The notes under the pieces are model-generated. The model was not told the origin of the DNA, did not search any database, and was given only the letters and a program-made list of their open reading frames with translations. This document shows, piece after piece, positions 54,660 through 63,408 of a stretch of DNA of 64,000 bases (positions are counted from its first letter, which is position 1; the number at the start of each line of letters is the position of its first letter). Both the position numbers and the translations under genes were made by a program. Source of the stretch: Flocculibacter collagenilyticus (lineage in GTDB: Bacteria; Pseudomonadota; Gammaproteobacteria; Enterobacterales; Alteromonadaceae); the NCBI RefSeq assembly GCF_016469335.1, contig NZ_CP059888.1:3795899-3859898 (forward strand). Direction: 5' to 3'.

Positions 54660-55643
54660 ATGTATAAATTTGCTCATATTTGGATTGGCCTGTTCGTTTT
54701 AATGAGTGCTGTAATGAGCAAAATAACTCACGCACAAAGCTATTTCGAGCTTGCACACCCTAATACCCGAATAGAGTTGTATATCGATGAGAAAATTCCC
54801 AAGGATAATCACTCCACCGTTGTGCAATGGCTAAGCCAAGCAATTGAAACCACGGCATCCTTATACGGTGAATTTCCACTTTCTATCACACAGGTGAATG
54901 TAAGTGCAGCCAACCGTGGCGATGGACCCGTTCCATGGGCACAAGTGATCCGCCACCATCCAGAAGGCGTGCGTTTTTATATTCAACCCCAAGCCACCCT
55001 CTCTGAATTAAATAATGACTGGACCGCAGTGCATGAATTCAGCCATTTATATATTCCTTTTCCAGGAGATAATGATATTTGGTTTTCAGAAGGTTTAGCG
55101 TCTTACTTACAATATTTATTGATGGCGAAAAACGACATAATTTCAGAACAAACTGCATGGCAACGCCTATATGAAGGCTTTCAACGAGGGCAAGCCGCCA
55201 GCGCGTATACGCAGCAAACCCTGAGTTCATCTAGCAAACGCATGCACAAACTAGGTAGCTACATGCGTGTATATTGGAGTGGCGCTGTTTATTTTCTTAA
55301 TGTAGATGTCAAACTAATGACTGGTAATTACAAACTTAAGTCCGTGGCAGAGGTGCTGCAAAAGTTTAATCAATGTTGCCGCCATCACCCTAATTCGTGG
55401 ACAGGTGAACAACTTGCAAAAACCTTTGATCAACTTGCAGGCGACAGCGTGTTCTATCCCACATTTAAGGCGGTGACCAAGCTTACCCAGTTTCCAGATT
55501 TTAACGAGAGCTTTTCTGCACTTGGTATAAGTATACGCAACGGCAAGGTGGTGCTGAGCAATGACAAACATAAGCGCGCCAAACGCTTACAACTCGTTAG
55601 AAAAGTAAGCAAAGAACAAAATATGACTGGAAAAGCACTCTGA
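54660..55643 (+). CDS. Secreted gluzincin-type metallopeptidase-like protein
   Basis: 327 residues. Signal peptide 1-26 (ending HAQS). Zinc motif H125-EFSH-129, with a third ligand candidate E144 in WFSEGLASY, as in MA-clan gluzincins (M1/M61-like); the WxSEG context supports a peptidase. The rest has no PDZ or beta-propeller I can see. It is basic at the C-terminus (KHKRAKRLQLVRK). Monocistronic; could be an envelope or periplasmic protease. Family assignment is broad. Confidence 0.7.
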   Translation: MYKFAHIWIGLFVLMSAVMSKITHAQSYFELAHPNTRIELYIDEKIPKDNHSTVVQWLSQAIETTASLYGEFPLSITQVNVSAANRGDGPVPWAQVIRHHPEGVRFYIQPQATLSELNNDWTAVHEFSHLYIPFPGDNDIWFSEGLASYLQYLLMAKNDIISEQTAWQRLYEGFQRGQAASAYTQQTLSSSSKRMHKLGSYMRVYWSGAVYFLNVDVKLMTGNYKLKSVAEVLQKFNQCCRHHPNSWTGEQLAKTFDQLAGDSVFYPTFKAVTKLTQFPDFNESFSALGISIRNGKVVLSNDKHKRAKRLQLVRKVSKEQNMTGKAL

Positions 55644-55708
55644 AAGCCGCCATATTATCAGGTACATAAAACGAATAATTAAACAGCATGATTTATTAAG
55701 GGGGAATT

Positions 55709-55978
55709 ATGACAGCAACCGATAACCAAGCACACTTAGAGAATATTTTGGCGCACTATGATAGCGCTATCACAGCGTGTGAAGAAAAAGATAATGCACA
55801 GCTACAAGCAGAGCTGGCTATTTTGAAACAAGCGCTAAATAAAGATGTTGCACCCGAGCTGACAGAAAATCTAAGCCGTTTATATACTTACTGCCAAGAT
55901 GAAGCAGAAAAAGGGAATTTTGCTGAAGCAAAAAAAGTGATGACCGAACTCAAAGAAGCGTGGCAACAAATAGAATAA
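55709..55978 (+). CDS. Small helical protein of unknown function, 89 aa
   Basis: Acidic, cytoplasmic, almost entirely helical: repeated heptads such as LQAELAILKQALNK and FAEAKKVMTELKEAWQQ. A clear SD (AAGGGGG) precedes the ATG. Sits alone between the secreted peptidase and motX. No domain recognised; could be a small adaptor or chaperone-like protein. Confidence 0.7.
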   Translation: MTATDNQAHLENILAHYDSAITACEEKDNAQLQAELAILKQALNKDVAPELTENLSRLYTYCQDEAEKGNFAEAKKVMTELKEAWQQIE

Positions 55979-56116
55979 GTAAGTGGGTCAATCAATCGTC
56001 ATTATCATGGTACAAATTTTGAATATGAATTGTTGAATAGTAGTTTTGAATAGATTGTATATTGCTAATTGTTAGCACTATAAAACCCAGTATTACGCGA
56101 CACATGAGTACCATAT

Positions 56117-56797
56117 ATGAAATCAACGCAAAATAGACCACACACGTATTCTCAATATCTTGCTGCGTTCACTTTGTTAATATCTTCCCTTACGTTATGG
56201 ATTAACGTTAGTTATGCGGCTGATCCCATTCAAGCCATTCAAATCTATTCGCAAAATGATTTATTAAACATGATTAAGGAAAACACACACCTTGATCGCG
56301 TAAAAAAAGATGAATGCCAATTAGTGCAAGATATTGAAGCACGCGCCAGTATCATGAAAATTCCGGCATATCAGTTTCTCTACGGCGACATGCTAGCCTA
56401 CGGAGTGTGCGTTAAAAAAGATGTTGAGTTGGGTGTTTACTACATGCGCCAAGCCGCGGATCAAGGCCTTGCTGAAGGGTTAGAGCAGCTAGGACGGTAC
56501 TACCATATTGGCCGTTTTATGCAAACTGACGTTGATAAAGCCATTGTTTATTTACGTGAAGCGGCAGCGTTAGGTAATGTTAATGCGCGTATTAGGCTAG
56601 TGGAAATATTTTTAGATGGTCACGGTAGTCCACTGGATTTTGAAATGTCTTATGGCTGGCTGCACCACACTATTTATCAAAATAATAAACAACACCAACG
56701 TGCCCAGCAATTACTTAAAGAGTTAGAAGAATTAATGCCAAGAAGAGTCATTGAGCGCGCAAAAATGGATCCTAACTCTACGTCTGTAAAGCCTTGA
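56117..56797 (+). CDS. motX: MotX, Na+-driven flagellar motor T-ring protein
   Basis: 226 residues. Signal peptide 1-34 (VSYAAD). The mature part has the MotX layout: SQNDLLNMIKENTHLDRVKKDEC-type N-terminus, then Sel1-like repeats PAYQFLYGDMLAYGVCVKKD, AADQGLAEGLEQLGRYYHIGR and REAAALGNVNARIRLVEIFLDGHGSPLDF. These match Vibrio MotX as I remember it. MotX with MotY anchors the PomAB stator around the polar flagellum. It is monocistronic, as usual. A hairpin overlaps the stop. Confidence 0.82.
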   Translation: MKSTQNRPHTYSQYLAAFTLLISSLTLWINVSYAADPIQAIQIYSQNDLLNMIKENTHLDRVKKDECQLVQDIEARASIMKIPAYQFLYGDMLAYGVCVKKDVELGVYYMRQAADQGLAEGLEQLGRYYHIGRFMQTDVDKAIVYLREAAALGNVNARIRLVEIFLDGHGSPLDFEMSYGWLHHTIYQNNKQHQRAQQLLKELEELMPRRVIERAKMDPNSTSVKP

Positions 56798-56814
56798 ACT
56801 AATGCTCAAGGCTT
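56789..56814. terminator. Bidirectional terminator-like hairpin between convergent genes
   Basis: AAGCCTTGA (56789-56797, containing the motX stop) and TCAAGGCTT (56806-56814), loop ACTAATGC, between motX (+) and a PEP-CTERM gene (-). Confidence 0.6.
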
Positions 56815-56832
56815 GGACACATTTCCTTTGTA

Positions 56833-57591
56833 TTAAACTTGCTCGGTAGAGCGTCGACCAAATAGTCGAACAAATCCTAAAAATGCAGCGCCTAAAAGAG
56901 CTAACGCTGATGGCTCTGGTACGGCAATACTATTACCTGTTAAATCAAACGTACCATTGAGCGTATTAGGATCGCCCGCGGTAGGTTGAAATGACGATGA
57001 AAGCACCATATCGGCACCACCTGCTTGGGTGTTGGTATCAAAATTGGCCGCGGCCAAACCACCCATTACATCCATTAATGCTGTACCTGTACCTGAGTCG
57101 CTACCACTGCCTAAATTGTCACCCGTACCTGTTAAAAATTCACCAAATGGTAATGCCAATCTTAACCAAAGATCGCCATCAGTCGCAGTAGGCATAGTAC
57201 CGTCAAACTCAGGCGTATCATCAACCATAAAGTCAATCACCAAATCTTTAAAGGTAAAGTCACCATCAATACTACCGCCAACACCTGTTGGAGCGCCCAC
57301 AAATGACACTAACTCCATTTCAAAATGAAATGTTAATTCACACCCAGGACAAAATATCCCTTGATTAGTTACCGCACTATTTACATGAGTTACCTCGCCA
57401 CGCCCAGTAACAATATCACCTGGGTTGACGGCAACGTCTTCAAAAATAGTACCGTTTGCAACAAAATCGGTTAAGGCAGGAAAGGCGAGACCTTGTTCAG
57501 GATCCCAGTGGACACCGCCAACATTAATAATTGCCGCTTGCGCGCTTATGCTGGACGATAAGGCTAACACTACTAGTAATAACTTCTTCAT
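56833..57591 (-). CDS. PEP-CTERM protein, paralog 1
   Basis: 252 residues. Signal peptide 1-19 (AQA). Body beta-rich, Asp/Gly-rich; two Cys in IFCPGCELTF (about residue 83-86). The end VPEPSALALLGAAFLGFVRLFGRR is a PEP-CTERM sorting signal. It is a clear paralog of the next gene: shared starts (INVGGV.WDP), shared FCPGCEL, and the same domain order, so a tandem duplication. Substrate for an exosortase encoded elsewhere; perhaps an EPS-linked surface protein. Confidence 0.85.
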   Translation of the reverse strand: MKKLLLVVLALSSSISAQAAIINVGGVHWDPEQGLAFPALTDFVANGTIFEDVAVNPGDIVTGRGEVTHVNSAVTNQGIFCPGCELTFHFEMELVSFVGAPTGVGGSIDGDFTFKDLVIDFMVDDTPEFDGTMPTATDGDLWLRLALPFGEFLTGTGDNLGSGSDSGTGTALMDVMGGLAAANFDTNTQAGGADMVLSSSFQPTAGDPNTLNGTFDLTGNSIAVPEPSALALLGAAFLGFVRLFGRRSTEQV

Positions 57592-57930
57592 TATTTTCTC
57601 CTTAAATAACTACTCTCTATTGTTTTTCACTAGTTCTTCTAATCCGCTAAAGGCTGTTTGCATCCTAAGCCTTAGCTACCCTACATGAGGCATATTTTAC
57701 GCCATACTTGCAGTTATTTTTTAAGTACCTAAAAAGTTTAAAAAAGAAAAATGAGCCAATTTTATTTACCTAGATAACGATATCAATGTGTAAAATAAAC
57801 CGACAAAACATTTGTCATTGAGAGTGAAGGTGTTTGAGCAGCAAAATATCACTTGCAAAAAATAACCTCACCGATTGGCGAGGTTAATAGCGATTCTGTT
57901 GTAGCCCATTATATTGCGAGTGCGTTAATA
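57592..57930. other. Intergenic gap between paralogous PEP-CTERM genes
   Basis: Contains the promoter of paralog 1 (minus strand) and the terminator of paralog 2 at 57863-57886. Nothing else seen. Confidence 0.4.
57863..57886 (-). terminator. Rho-independent terminator of PEP-CTERM paralog 2
   Basis: On the minus strand TAACCTC pairs with GAGGTTA around a 10-nt loop and is followed by ATTTTTTGC. It lies 45 bp after the stop at 57931. Confidence 0.8.
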
Positions 57931-58656
57931 CTAATCACGTTTACGGCCATATAAGCCTGCAAAGCCCAGTAAGAAAGCCCCAAACAAGCCCAGAGTAGAC
58001 GGCTCAGGAACACTTTTCGCGGTCAAATCAAAGGTACCGTTTAACATATTTGGCGCACCACCTGTTGCTTGAAAAGAAGACGTTAGCTGCATATCTGCTC
58101 CTCGAGTCATTCGGTTTGTATCAAAGTGATAAGCCGCCATGCCCCCGACAACCTCTAATAGTGCGAAACCGCCGCCTGCATCACTGCCTGTGCCAAGGTT
58201 AGTACCTATGCCAGTTAACATCTCACCGACAGGTAGCGCTAACTCTAACCATAAATCACCATCAGACGCGGTAGGTTCAGTCCCATTGAAATCAGGCGTG
58301 TGATCAACAAACATACTTATCATCAAGTCTTTGAAAATAAAATCACCGCTGGCTGGTGTTCCTGTAAAAGAAACCAATTCCATATCAAAGGTATAAGTAA
58401 GCTCACAACCCGGGCAAAAGCTATTTTGATTAGTGATGGCACTATTTAAATGCGTGAATTGCCCCCAGCCAGATACAATATCGCCTGGCGTGATCGCAAA
58501 ATTTTCAAATACAGTACCATTTGAAGAAAAGTCGGTAAGGCCGGGAAATGACAGCACTTGCATAGGATCCCATTGCACACCACCAACATTAATTAAACTC
58601 GCTTCAGACGAAAAACTTAAACCTAAAGCAACTGCTCCTAGTAATAACTTGTTCAT
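57931..58656 (-). CDS. PEP-CTERM protein, paralog 2
   Basis: 241 residues. Signal peptide 1-19 (SEA). Same layout as paralog 1 (INVGGVQWDPMQ, FCPGCELTYTF, SDGDLWLELALP, GTGSDAGGG) and ends VPEPSTLGLFGAFLLGFAGLYGRKRD, a complete PEP-CTERM signal. Slightly shorter, lacking a ~10-residue insertion in the middle. A terminator follows. The upstream gap (58657-59163) separates it from the divergent cold-shock gene. Confidence 0.85.
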   Translation of the reverse strand: MNKLLLGAVALGLSFSSEASLINVGGVQWDPMQVLSFPGLTDFSSNGTVFENFAITPGDIVSGWGQFTHLNSAITNQNSFCPGCELTYTFDMELVSFTGTPASGDFIFKDLMISMFVDHTPDFNGTEPTASDGDLWLELALPVGEMLTGIGTNLGTGSDAGGGFALLEVVGGMAAYHFDTNRMTRGADMQLTSSFQATGGAPNMLNGTFDLTAKSVPEPSTLGLFGAFLLGFAGLYGRKRD

Positions 58657-59163
58657 TATTCTTTCCTTAAATAACTAACAAACATTATCTTCACTAGTAA
58701 GCATTAATCAGCTTGAACAGCTAGGTTTACTAAGGCAAATTCCACGCCAGAAAAAAATAAACAATATAAAGGCTTATTAAATAAACAGAATTTTTGAGGT
58801 CGATTTTAAGGGGAACTATTAGGTACAAACTTGTAAAAAAAATAGACACTGAATTAAACATGCTCACTCATTAAAACGTTGGATTGAGCGTTTCGCTTAT
58901 ATTTAGGTAATAATAACTAATCAAAATGGCATAAGTCAGAATATACAAGCCATTCACCCACGTCTTATTTTAAGTAAAAGCAAAATAATGATTGACATGC
59001 TGAACAGATAATATACAATGACTCGGCTTTAAGAAATACTCTAGATTACAATATACATTTCAAAGTTAGTTTTATCTTTCTGAAGTTTATAAGTTACAGT
59101 CTATTTTTAAGCTACATTGCCTCATAGAGGCGCAAATTATTATTTAAATTTCAGGATATTATT
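58657..59163. other. Intergenic gap and cspA leader
   Basis: Divergent promoters. The right 140 bp is the likely 5' leader of the cold-shock mRNA (see promoter at 58992). The left ~300 bp shows no gene. Confidence 0.45.
58992..59019 (+). promoter_or_regulatory. Predicted sigma-70 promoter of the cold-shock gene
   Basis: TTGACA (58992-58997), 16-bp spacer, TACAAT (59014-59019). Transcription from about 59026 would give a ~138-nt leader, like the long cold-responsive leaders of cspA-type mRNAs. AGGA lies 7 nt before the ATG. Confidence 0.65.
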
Positions 59164-59373
59164 ATGTCTAACAAAGTTAAAGGCACTGTAAAGTGGTTCA
59201 ACGAATCTAAAGGTTTCGGTTTTATTTCTCAAGAAAACGGTCCAGACGTATTTGCTCATTTCAGACAAATCGTTAGCACTGGTTTCAAAACGTTGGCTGA
59301 AGGCCAACAAGTTGAGTTTGAAGTAACTCAAGGTCAAAAAGGCCCTCAAGCAGAAAACATCGTTGCACTATAA
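59164..59373 (+). CDS. CspA-family cold-shock protein
   Basis: 69 residues, one OB-fold cold-shock domain. RNP1 KGFGFI and RNP2 DVFAHF (the usual form is DVFVHF, so one change). [12 protein letters not shown] and [13 protein letters not shown] are characteristic. Binds single-stranded RNA/DNA and melts mRNA structure in the cold. Well-formed SD and a strong terminator make a single-gene unit. Confidence 0.95.
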   Translation: MSNKVKGTVKWFNESKGFGFISQENGPDVFAHFRQIVSTGFKTLAEGQQVEFEVTQGQKGPQAENIVAL

Positions 59374-59396
59374 TTTAGTTTAACGAAACTGCTATA

Positions 59397-59423
59397 CAGT
59401 TACCGGCACCTTGTCGGTAACTG
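59397..59423 (+). terminator. Rho-independent terminator after the cold-shock gene
   Basis: CAGTTACCG (59397-59405) and CGGTAACTG (59415-59423), loop of 9, then ATTTAATTTT. Confidence 0.85.
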
Positions 59424-59581
59424 ATTTAATTTTAATCTCATCCCCCTTTTCTATTTTCATTATTTTATTTCTCTTCTCTTAATTATTTTTATTACATTCC
59501 AATAAACTTTCATTTCCATATTTATAATGTGTGTTTAGTTGTGGTAGGATGCCGCGCAAAAAACTCTGCAGTAAAAACATC

Positions 59582-60421
59582 ATGGATATTGTACTTAATA
59601 ATTACCTTACAAATAGCAGCTATGTCGCCCTTTTTATCGTCGTGATGGTTGTAGCTAAATTTATTTATCACTTCTCTACTCCTTATAATACTTTTAAAGA
59701 ACTAAAAAATAAGAATAATACTGCCCTGTCTGCTTCTATAGTTGGTTATTTAGCAGGTGTCACCATTATTTACGTTAACGTCATGAAAGGACCCAGTTTA
59801 GGACTTTTAGAAGACGTGGCGAACATTGCTATGTACACCGCACTGGGAATGGTATTACTGATTCTTTCTCGGATCATCAACGACAAAGTCTTGCTGCACA
59901 GCTACTGCAATCATACCCACCTGCATGAAAAAAAGTGTTTGGCCACTGGCATTGCGCAAGCAGCTAGCTACATTGCGTCTGGATTAATTATTGGTGGTGC
60001 ACTTCGTGGTGATGGCAATATTATTTCAGCAATCGCTTTTTATGCATTAGGGCAAGTATTGCTGATTGTATTTACTCGCATTTACGATAGGTTCACTCAA
60101 TTCGATTTACAAACAGAGTTACGCCAAGGCAATATTGCGGCATCAATTAGTTTGTCGGCCACGCTAATCGCTGTAGGCATAGTGTTATATCATGCCATGC
60201 TAGGTAGTTTTGTATCTTGGCAAACCAGCTTGTCACTGTTTATGTTAGATGCGGTTATTGCGCTCGTGCTCTTTCCTATCTTACGGCTATTGATCGACAA
60301 ACTGTTACTGCCGACTGTGTCTATTGATGATGCAATTCAACGCGATCACAACTCTTCTCTTGCGTTATTTGAAGGTGCTATCGCCATCACTGTCGCGACT
60401 GTTATTCTATTTGCGCTGTAA
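59582..60421 (+). CDS. DUF350-family membrane protein
   Basis: About 279 residues from the ATG at 59582; earlier in-frame ATGs give a non-hydrophobic lead unlike the family. Eight or so membrane spans in two repeated halves (LKNKNNTALSASIVGYLAG and LRQGNIAASISLSATLIAVG mark equivalent positions), the DUF350 duplication. Function unknown. First gene of a three-gene unit with a membrane protein and a spermidine-synthase-like protein, a known association. Confidence 0.85.
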   Translation: MDIVLNNYLTNSSYVALFIVVMVVAKFIYHFSTPYNTFKELKNKNNTALSASIVGYLAGVTIIYVNVMKGPSLGLLEDVANIAMYTALGMVLLILSRIINDKVLLHSYCNHTHLHEKKCLATGIAQAASYIASGLIIGGALRGDGNIISAIAFYALGQVLLIVFTRIYDRFTQFDLQTELRQGNIAASISLSATLIAVGIVLYHAMLGSFVSWQTSLSLFMLDAVIALVLFPILRLLIDKLLLPTVSIDDAIQRDHNSSLALFEGAIAITVATVILFAL

Positions 60422-60435
60422 CGGTAGAAAACCTT

Positions 60436-61239
60436 ATGAGCATGACCAAGTTATTTTGTGTTGCGGTATTAACGTTGATCGTCGGTTTTTTCATTCGATC
60501 AATACTAGATGCGCCAACAAACCACACCGACTATCAGTCCAGTACTCAGTGGAGTAATCAAGATAAAGGCTACACGTTTACTGTTCCAAACGATGGGCAA
60601 ATAATGCGACTTGAGATCCGCGGAACCATGCCGATGAATCGCTGGAAGTCGATTGCAATGGATATATACGACGACAAGGAAAACTATCTATTTACTTATA
60701 CTGATGAGCTTTGGTCTGAAAGTGGCTACGACTCTGACGGCAGGTGGACAGAATATCGTAAAAAAGCATCTATTAATCAGCGTTTTGCTAAAGCAGGAAC
60801 ATATGTTGCCTTTATTTCTGACTCTCATAATATAAACCGTAGTAGTATTGTTGATACTCATACGTTTCGATTTAGGGCCGTGCCACTTCACGGTGATATA
60901 TCAAAACTGATGCCTTTTCTATGGTTAGTGGGCGGTGTGGTCGCTATTTGCTTTGCAGTATTCATCTTTCGAGCCGAAACTAAAGATGATAGGGTCAACC
61001 CGATACTCAGTATGCGCGACATAAAAACCAAGAAAACCATGAGTATTTGGATACTGATTGCGATATTTTTTATCCCACTATTCGCACTAACCGCTTGGGG
61101 CTCGATTAAAGATGACGATGACATAAATTGGATTTATGTGGCGAACACTCATCGTAATGTCACGGTTGATCGCGATTTACGCCAACAAAGTTTGTCTGGT
61201 GCACACTTTCGTTCTGGCGGCTCTACTGGCGGTAAATAA
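60436..61239 (+). CDS. Membrane protein of unknown function in the DUF350-speE-like operon
   Basis: 267 residues. N-terminal span (about 5-22), a ~130-residue extracytoplasmic beta-rich domain (about 30-150; YTFTVPNDGQIMRLEIRG, GTYVAFISDSHN), then two spans (about 158-178 and 198-220) and a hydrophilic tail ending in GGSTGGK. Not recognised. It overlaps the next gene by TAATG and starts 14 bp after the DUF350 gene, so it is part of the same unit. Confidence 0.75.
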   Translation: MSMTKLFCVAVLTLIVGFFIRSILDAPTNHTDYQSSTQWSNQDKGYTFTVPNDGQIMRLEIRGTMPMNRWKSIAMDIYDDKENYLFTYTDELWSESGYDSDGRWTEYRKKASINQRFAKAGTYVAFISDSHNINRSSIVDTHTFRFRAVPLHGDISKLMPFLWLVGGVVAICFAVFIFRAETKDDRVNPILSMRDIKTKKTMSIWILIAIFFIPLFALTAWGSIKDDDDINWIYVANTHRNVTVDRDLRQQSLSGAHFRSGGSTGGK

Positions 61240-62753
61240 TGGTTCGTGAAAGCCATGTGCTTATCTTCAGCATTTTCATTGCTGGCTTATGCTCTATTAT
61301 TTACGAACTGCTAATCGCCACTACCAGCGCTTACTTTTTGGGTGATAGCATCACCCAGTTCTCTCTGACTATTGGTATTTATATGGCATTTATGGGCGTA
61401 GGCTCATATGTGTCAAAATGGATAAGTGACCAACACCTTCTAGAGTACTTCATTGGCTTTGAGCTGTTGCTGGCATTGCTGGGTGGTAGCAGTGTGCCGC
61501 TGCTGTATGCCAGTTACGCGATAGACCTGCCTCTGGCATGGGTTTCGGCGCTATTAACTGCCATTATCGGTGTCTTGATTGGACTAGAAATCCCTTTGTT
61601 AAGCCGTCTTATGGAAAAGCACTACACTTTAAAGGCGAATATCGCCAACGTGCTGTCGGTTGACTACTTCGGTGCACTCATTGCAACACTAATATTTCCC
61701 TTTATTTTACTGCCATGGATGGGCGTGTTTAAAACCTCTCTTATTTTTGGGCTAGTAAATTTATCCATCGCGTTAAGCCTGTTATGGTTTTTTATTGATC
61801 GGCTTACCACCTCACGTAAAAGGATATTAAAAACTGCATTAGTCAGTATTTTCATACTGTTAATTGGACTATTTCTGGCCAGCCACCAAATTAATAAAGC
61901 GTGGAACAATCATGTTTACAATGACCGCGTATTACACAGCGAACAAACTGCCTATCAACAAATAGCGCTAACCCGCCATAAAGACGATATTCGCCTATTC
62001 TTAAATGGCGGCTTACAGTTTTCTTCCATTGATGAATATCGCTATCATGAAACACTGGTTCACCCTGCGATGTCACGCCTAACAAACCCTAGTAAAGTTT
62101 TAATATTAGGTGGTGGCGACGGCTTAGCAGTGCGAGAGCTACTTAAGTACACGTCCATTAGCACAATTACTCTTGTTGACTTAGATCCTGCTATTGCTGA
62201 GCTTGCTCAGCGCAATCCGCACCTTACTAAGCTTAACAAGAATGCCCTTACCCACCATAAAGTAACCATACATCATCAAGATGCATGGCAGTTTTTAGAT
62301 ACATCACAACAGCTGTATGACCTTATTCTTGTAGATTTACCCGATCCTAAAACCATTAGCCTAGCGCGTTTATACAGCAAACAGTTTTACGTTAAGTTAA
62401 AGCAACACTTACAGCCTAATGGCATTATGGTGACTCAAGCCACTAGCCCATTTTTCGCAAAAAAAGTATTCTGGTCTATTTATGAAACGGTCACCAGCGC
62501 TGGTTTTGCCAATACTTTACCTTACCACGTGAATATTCCATCATTTGGCGAATGGGGCTTTGTAATGGCATGCCACCGTGTGTGCCATACAACACCCACA
62601 CTGAACGTAGCAACGCGTTTTTATTCAGAGCAAATGGAAATAGCCATGCGTTCTTTTCCTAAAGATATGCAAATGAAAGGTGCTAGCATCAGCACCTTAG
62701 ATAAACCCAATGTGCTGTACTATTACTTAGAAGGTTGGAAGTACTGGGATTAA
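61239..62753 (+). CDS. Membrane-anchored spermidine-synthase-like protein
   Basis: 504 residues. Six or seven N-terminal spans (about 1-205) and a C-terminal aminopropyltransferase-like Rossmann domain: G291-GGDGLAVREL binds the nucleosyl donor, then TLVDLDPAI and ILVDLPDPKTISLARLYS. The aspartate of the DLPDP motif fits the catalytic Asp of polyamine synthases. Such membrane-bound versions are often misnamed spermidine synthase; the true substrate in the DUF350 operon context is not established. Soluble SpeE is ~290 residues. Confidence 0.85.
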   Translation: MVRESHVLIFSIFIAGLCSIIYELLIATTSAYFLGDSITQFSLTIGIYMAFMGVGSYVSKWISDQHLLEYFIGFELLLALLGGSSVPLLYASYAIDLPLAWVSALLTAIIGVLIGLEIPLLSRLMEKHYTLKANIANVLSVDYFGALIATLIFPFILLPWMGVFKTSLIFGLVNLSIALSLLWFFIDRLTTSRKRILKTALVSIFILLIGLFLASHQINKAWNNHVYNDRVLHSEQTAYQQIALTRHKDDIRLFLNGGLQFSSIDEYRYHETLVHPAMSRLTNPSKVLILGGGDGLAVRELLKYTSISTITLVDLDPAIAELAQRNPHLTKLNKNALTHHKVTIHHQDAWQFLDTSQQLYDLILVDLPDPKTISLARLYSKQFYVKLKQHLQPNGIMVTQATSPFFAKKVFWSIYETVTSAGFANTLPYHVNIPSFGEWGFVMACHRVCHTTPTLNVATRFYSEQMEIAMRSFPKDMQMKGASISTLDKPNVLYYYLEGWKYWD

Positions 62754-62872
62754 CACCCCCTGAACTAAAACCGCATAAATCCGGTCTTATTATTTATTGA
62801 GTGGAACTTATTAAGTGCTACTTATTAAATGGTAATGGTGTAACGTAGAGATATAAGTTAAAAGGGGGCAAC

Positions 62873-63388
62873 ATGAAACGCAAACTGAGCAAAACTCGAC
62901 TACCATTATTCGCAGCCAGCGTTGGCTTATTATGCAGTGTGGCTACAACCTCTCTATATGCAACAGAAGCCGTTATTAAATGGAAAGACTTTGACCGCTA
63001 TACCGATGTCGCACCTGCCAATCACAATAAAAAAGCCTTTCATAAAAATATTGAAAAGCATTTTAACGACCATATTGAAAAGCTCGCAAGAAAACTACCA
63101 GATGGTTACACCCTAACTATCACAGTTAACGACTTAGACTTGGCTGGAGACGTGCGCATTGGCATCAACGAAGTACGTATCATTAAGCCCATTTACTTTC
63201 CTAAGATTAAATTTGATTATATCGTCACTGCATCTGATGCAGCTGTAGTGTCTAAAGGTTCGGCCAACCTAAAAGATATGGGGTTTATGACCAGCCCTCG
63301 ATTACGTAGTAATGATACTTTTTATTATGATAAAAAGTTAATTGAAGAATGGTTTAAAGATGAGTTACTACCTAAGGTAAAAGCGTAG
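62873..63388 (+). CDS. DUF3016-family secreted protein
   Basis: 171 residues. Signal peptide 1-30 (LYATE). Mature part: IKWKDFDRYTDVAPAN, then VNDLDLAGDVR and PRLRSNDTFYYDKKLIEEWF, typical of DUF3016, seen mainly in Alteromonadales/Shewanella-like bacteria. Function unknown. SD AAAGGGGG before the ATG. Converges with the truncated hydrolase, 20 bp away. Confidence 0.8.
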   Translation: MKRKLSKTRLPLFAASVGLLCSVATTSLYATEAVIKWKDFDRYTDVAPANHNKKAFHKNIEKHFNDHIEKLARKLPDGYTLTITVNDLDLAGDVRIGINEVRIIKPIYFPKIKFDYIVTASDAAVVSKGSANLKDMGFMTSPRLRSNDTFYYDKKLIEEWFKDELLPKVKA

Positions 63389-63408
63389 CAAGAAAGCTGT
63401 GTAGTGAG

